Origin: Pseudomonadota bacterium
Lineage (GTDB): Bacteria > Pseudomonadota > Gammaproteobacteria > Burkholderiales > Burkholderiaceae_C
Assembly (NCBI GenBank): GCA_023390985.1
Contig: JAEWBU010000281.1
Coordinates: 1 to 14,354 of the forward strand
Direction of reading: 5' to 3'
DNA length: 14,354 nt
Both the position numbers and the translations under genes were made by a program. Below the pieces are notes generated by a model, which was not told the origin of the DNA, did no database searches, and saw only the letters and a list, made by a program, of their open reading frames with translations. Within the stretch, counting starts at the first letter, position 1. Every line of letters starts with the position of its first letter. Positions 12,201-14,354 of this stretch are shown piece after piece.

Positions 12201-12338
12201 TCAGCGCGAGGACGAGAACGCGAGGGGCTCGAAGCCCCAGGCATCGGCCTCGTCGGGGAACGGCATGCGGGACGCGCAGCCCGACAGCACCAGGGCCGCG
12301 AGCGAAACGCAGATCGCGGCGAGAAGAGGGCGGCTCAT
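12201..12338 (-). CDS. Very small predicted lipoprotein (45 aa)
   Basis: A short minus-strand reading frame with a clear lipoprotein signal: Met-Ser-Arg, a hydrophobic stretch (LLAAICVSLAALV), then the lipobox LSGC with Cys21. After signal peptidase II cleavage and lipidation, only 25 residues would remain (CASRMPFPDEADAW and a short tail). Asp is not at position +2, so outer-membrane sorting would be expected. An in-frame ATG 17 codons upstream exists, but starting there would put extra residues ahead of the signal peptide, so the inner start is preferred. The gene ends 3 bases from the stop of the convergent permease gene. No strong ribosome binding site is visible. I do not recognise a family; entericidin-like or other micro-lipoproteins are similar only in size and build. 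Confidence 0.6.
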   Translation of the reverse strand: MSRPLLAAICVSLAALVLSGCASRMPFPDEADAWGFEPLAFSSSR

Positions 12339-12350
12339 GCCGCCGAGTGT

Positions 12351-12369
12351 CGGCCTGCCGCGCAGGCCG
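12351..12369. repeat. Perfect GC-rich inverted repeat upstream of the lipoprotein gene
   Basis: CGGCCTGC and GCAGGCCG are perfectly complementary around a 3-base centre (CGC). The palindrome ends 12 bases before the lipoprotein start codon on the minus strand. There is no T-run on either side, so it is not a standard intrinsic terminator. It could be an operator, a leader hairpin that hides the start, or chance in GC-rich DNA. Confidence 0.45.
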
Positions 12370-12401
12370 CGGGCCGCCGGAAGTCCCAAAGCCGCGTAGG
12401 G

Positions 12402-12427
12402 AAAAAACCGCGGCCAGCGCCCGCCGC
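12402..12427 (-). terminator. Probable intrinsic terminator after the VOC gene
   Basis: Read on the minus strand, GCGGC (plus 12427-12423), an 8-base loop and GCCGC (plus 12414-12410) form a short GC stem, followed after two G residues by six T residues (plus 12407-12402). It begins 8 bases after the VOC stop codon. The stem is short, so strength is uncertain, but it would separate the VOC gene from the lipoprotein gene. Confidence 0.5.
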
Positions 12428-12434
12428 CTTCCGC

Positions 12435-12848
12435 TCAGTGTTCCGAGTTCACCATCCACGGGATGCCGAACCGATCGGTGAGCATGCCGAAGTGTCCGCC
12501 CCAGAACGGCGGCGCGAACGGCATCGTCACCTTGCCGCCCTCGGCGAGCGCCTCGAAGGCCTTTCGTGCCTGGTCCGCCGGGCCGGGCACGAAGAGCGAC
12601 ATCGAGAAGCCCTGGTAGCCGGGCCTGGGTTGGCCCGGCAGGGTGTCGGAGGCCATGAAGCGCGCGCCCTGGCTCTCGAAGGTGGAGTGCATCACCTTCC
12701 GCTTCCACTCCTGGGGCAGCTGGGCGTTGTCCATGGGCGAGCCTTCGTAACGCATCAGGGCGGTGATCTCGCCGCCCAGACAGCGCTTGTAGAAGGCCAG
12801 CGCCTCCTCGCAGTCGCCGCCGAAGAACAGGTAGCTCTCGATCTGCAT
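12435..12848 (-). CDS. VOC-fold protein of the PhnB/YjdN family
   Basis: A 137-residue cytoplasmic protein of the vicinal-oxygen-chelate (glyoxalase-like) fold, resembling E. coli YjdN/PhnB and the group often labelled 3-demethylubiquinone-9 methyltransferase-like. Typical blocks are the start IESYLFFGGDCEEALAFYKR, the middle MASDTLPGQPRPGYQGFSMS and the end PFWGGHFGMLTDRFGIPWMVN, which parallel YjdN. Members usually lack the full metal-binding set of true glyoxalases, and their biochemical role is unsettled, so no reaction is assigned. The start was chosen at 12848 because AAGGAGG (plus 12855-12861) lies 6 bases upstream; an ATG seven codons earlier would overlap that site. It is divergent from serS across 61 bases. 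A minus-strand TAGCAT (plus 12884-12879) may be its -10 box, with no convincing -35. Confidence 0.85.
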   Translation of the reverse strand: MQIESYLFFGGDCEEALAFYKRCLGGEITALMRYEGSPMDNAQLPQEWKRKVMHSTFESQGARFMASDTLPGQPRPGYQGFSMSLFVPGPADQARKAFEALAEGGKVTMPFAPPFWGGHFGMLTDRFGIPWMVNSEH

Positions 12849-12854
12849 GCGATG

Positions 12855-12861
12855 CCTCCTT
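12855..12861 (-). promoter_or_regulatory. Strong Shine-Dalgarno of the VOC gene
   Basis: On the minus strand this reads AAGGAGG, a near-perfect match to the anti-Shine-Dalgarno, with a 6-base spacing to the ATG at 12848. It decides between two candidate in-frame starts. Confidence 0.8.
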
Positions 12862-12897
12862 CGAACCAAAGGGCCACGATGCTAGGAGCCCGCCGAA

Positions 12898-12903
12898 TAA
12901 AAT
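12898..12903 (+). promoter_or_regulatory. -10 element of serS, implying a leaderless mRNA
   Basis: TAAAAT matches the -10 consensus at five of six bases and ends 6 bases before the serS ATG at 12910, so transcription would start at or within a base or two of that ATG. The nearest purine-rich site, AGGAG (12884-12888), is 21 bases from the ATG, too far for normal ribosome binding. No good -35 is visible at the usual distance. Confidence 0.45.
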
Positions 12904-12909
12904 CCAGCG

Positions 12910-14216
<1,307 letters not shown>

Positions 14217-14220
<4 letters not shown>

Positions 14221-14244
14221 AGTCCCTCGCGGCTGCGTTAGAAT
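14217..14244 (+). promoter_or_regulatory. Candidate promoter of the tRNA-Ser gene
   Basis: TAGAAT (14239-14244) is a good -10 match. CTGAAG (14217-14222), overlapping the serS stop, is a poor -35 at 16 bases spacing. The GC-rich bases just after the -10 (GGCGGGC) resemble the discriminator of stringently controlled stable-RNA promoters. A small hairpin, TTCGC/GCGAA (14252-14266), lies between it and the tRNA. The tRNA may also be read through from serS, as no terminator is seen. Confidence 0.4.
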
Positions 14245-14277
14245 GGCGGGCTTCGCACCACGCGAAACCGAATAAAC

Positions 14278-14354
14278 GGAGCGGTGGCAGAGTGGTCGAA
14301 TGCGCCGGACTCGAAATCCGGTATACGGTTTCACCGTATCGAGGGTTCGAATCC
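14278..14354 (+). tRNA. tRNA-Ser(CGA), 3' end cut by the window edge
   Basis: The acceptor 5' strand GGAGCGG (14278-14284) is followed by a D arm (GCAGAGTGGTCGAATGC). The anticodon stem is CCGGA (14305-14309) with TCCGG (14317-14321), and the loop CTCGAAA holds anticodon CGA at 14312-14314, which reads UCG codons. A long class II variable arm, ATACGG/CCGTAT, is typical of serine tRNAs, then GAGGGTTCGAATCC begins the T arm. The remaining 3' acceptor strand lies outside the window. Confidence 0.95.

Noticed and set aside
12391..12414. GCCGCG/CGCGGC inverted repeat around an A-rich loop as a second terminator
   Set aside because: The T-run lies in the loop, not after the stem. The alternative stem at 12410-12427 places the T-run correctly.

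Overview
This high-GC window (roughly 70% by eye) looks like a Betaproteobacterium of the order Burkholderiales, probably near Comamonadaceae (Ramlibacter/Variovorax-like). That placement is an inference from base composition, the style of the housekeeping genes and a dispersed palindromic repeat of a kind common in that group. No gene-free stretch exceeds 300 bases; the longest gap is about 100 bases.

Positions 1-9652 are the 3' end of a hybrid NRPS-PKS biosynthetic operon. The first gene is cut by the left edge. It encodes the end of a condensation domain, an adenylation (A) domain and a carrier protein (PCP). The A domain has a whole FMN-dependent luciferase-like monooxygenase (about 360 residues) inserted between core motifs A4 and A5. 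When the two halves of the A domain are rejoined, the specificity pocket reads as a glycine code. Nine bases later comes a single-module PKS ordered KS-AT-KR-DH-ACP-TE. Its thioesterase makes it the likely last station of the line. The dehydratase lies after the ketoreductase instead of before it, and a palindromic repeat has been absorbed in frame just ahead of the KR catalytic half. Together the two proteins are predicted to add glycine, possibly oxidise it, extend it by one C2 unit, reduce and dehydrate that unit, and release the product.

Positions 9678-14354 carry genes that look like ordinary chromosome: a YbbP-type ABC transporter permease, a tiny lipoprotein gene convergent with it, a PhnB/YjdN-like VOC protein on the minus strand, seryl-tRNA synthetase (serS), and the start of a tRNA-Ser(CGA) gene cut by the right edge. 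serS has a good -10 box only six bases ahead of its start codon and no close Shine-Dalgarno sequence, which suggests a leaderless mRNA. The cluster boundary is therefore probably near 9652, although ybbP follows by only 25 bases with no terminator visible between them.

The most interesting object is the glycine module with the embedded monooxygenase feeding a KR-before-DH terminal PKS module. The domain-in-domain arrangement has precedents (myxothiazol MtaG and melithiazol MelG). In those, as I recall, the oxidised glycine is the end of the chain and is cleaved to a terminal amide; here a PKS module follows.
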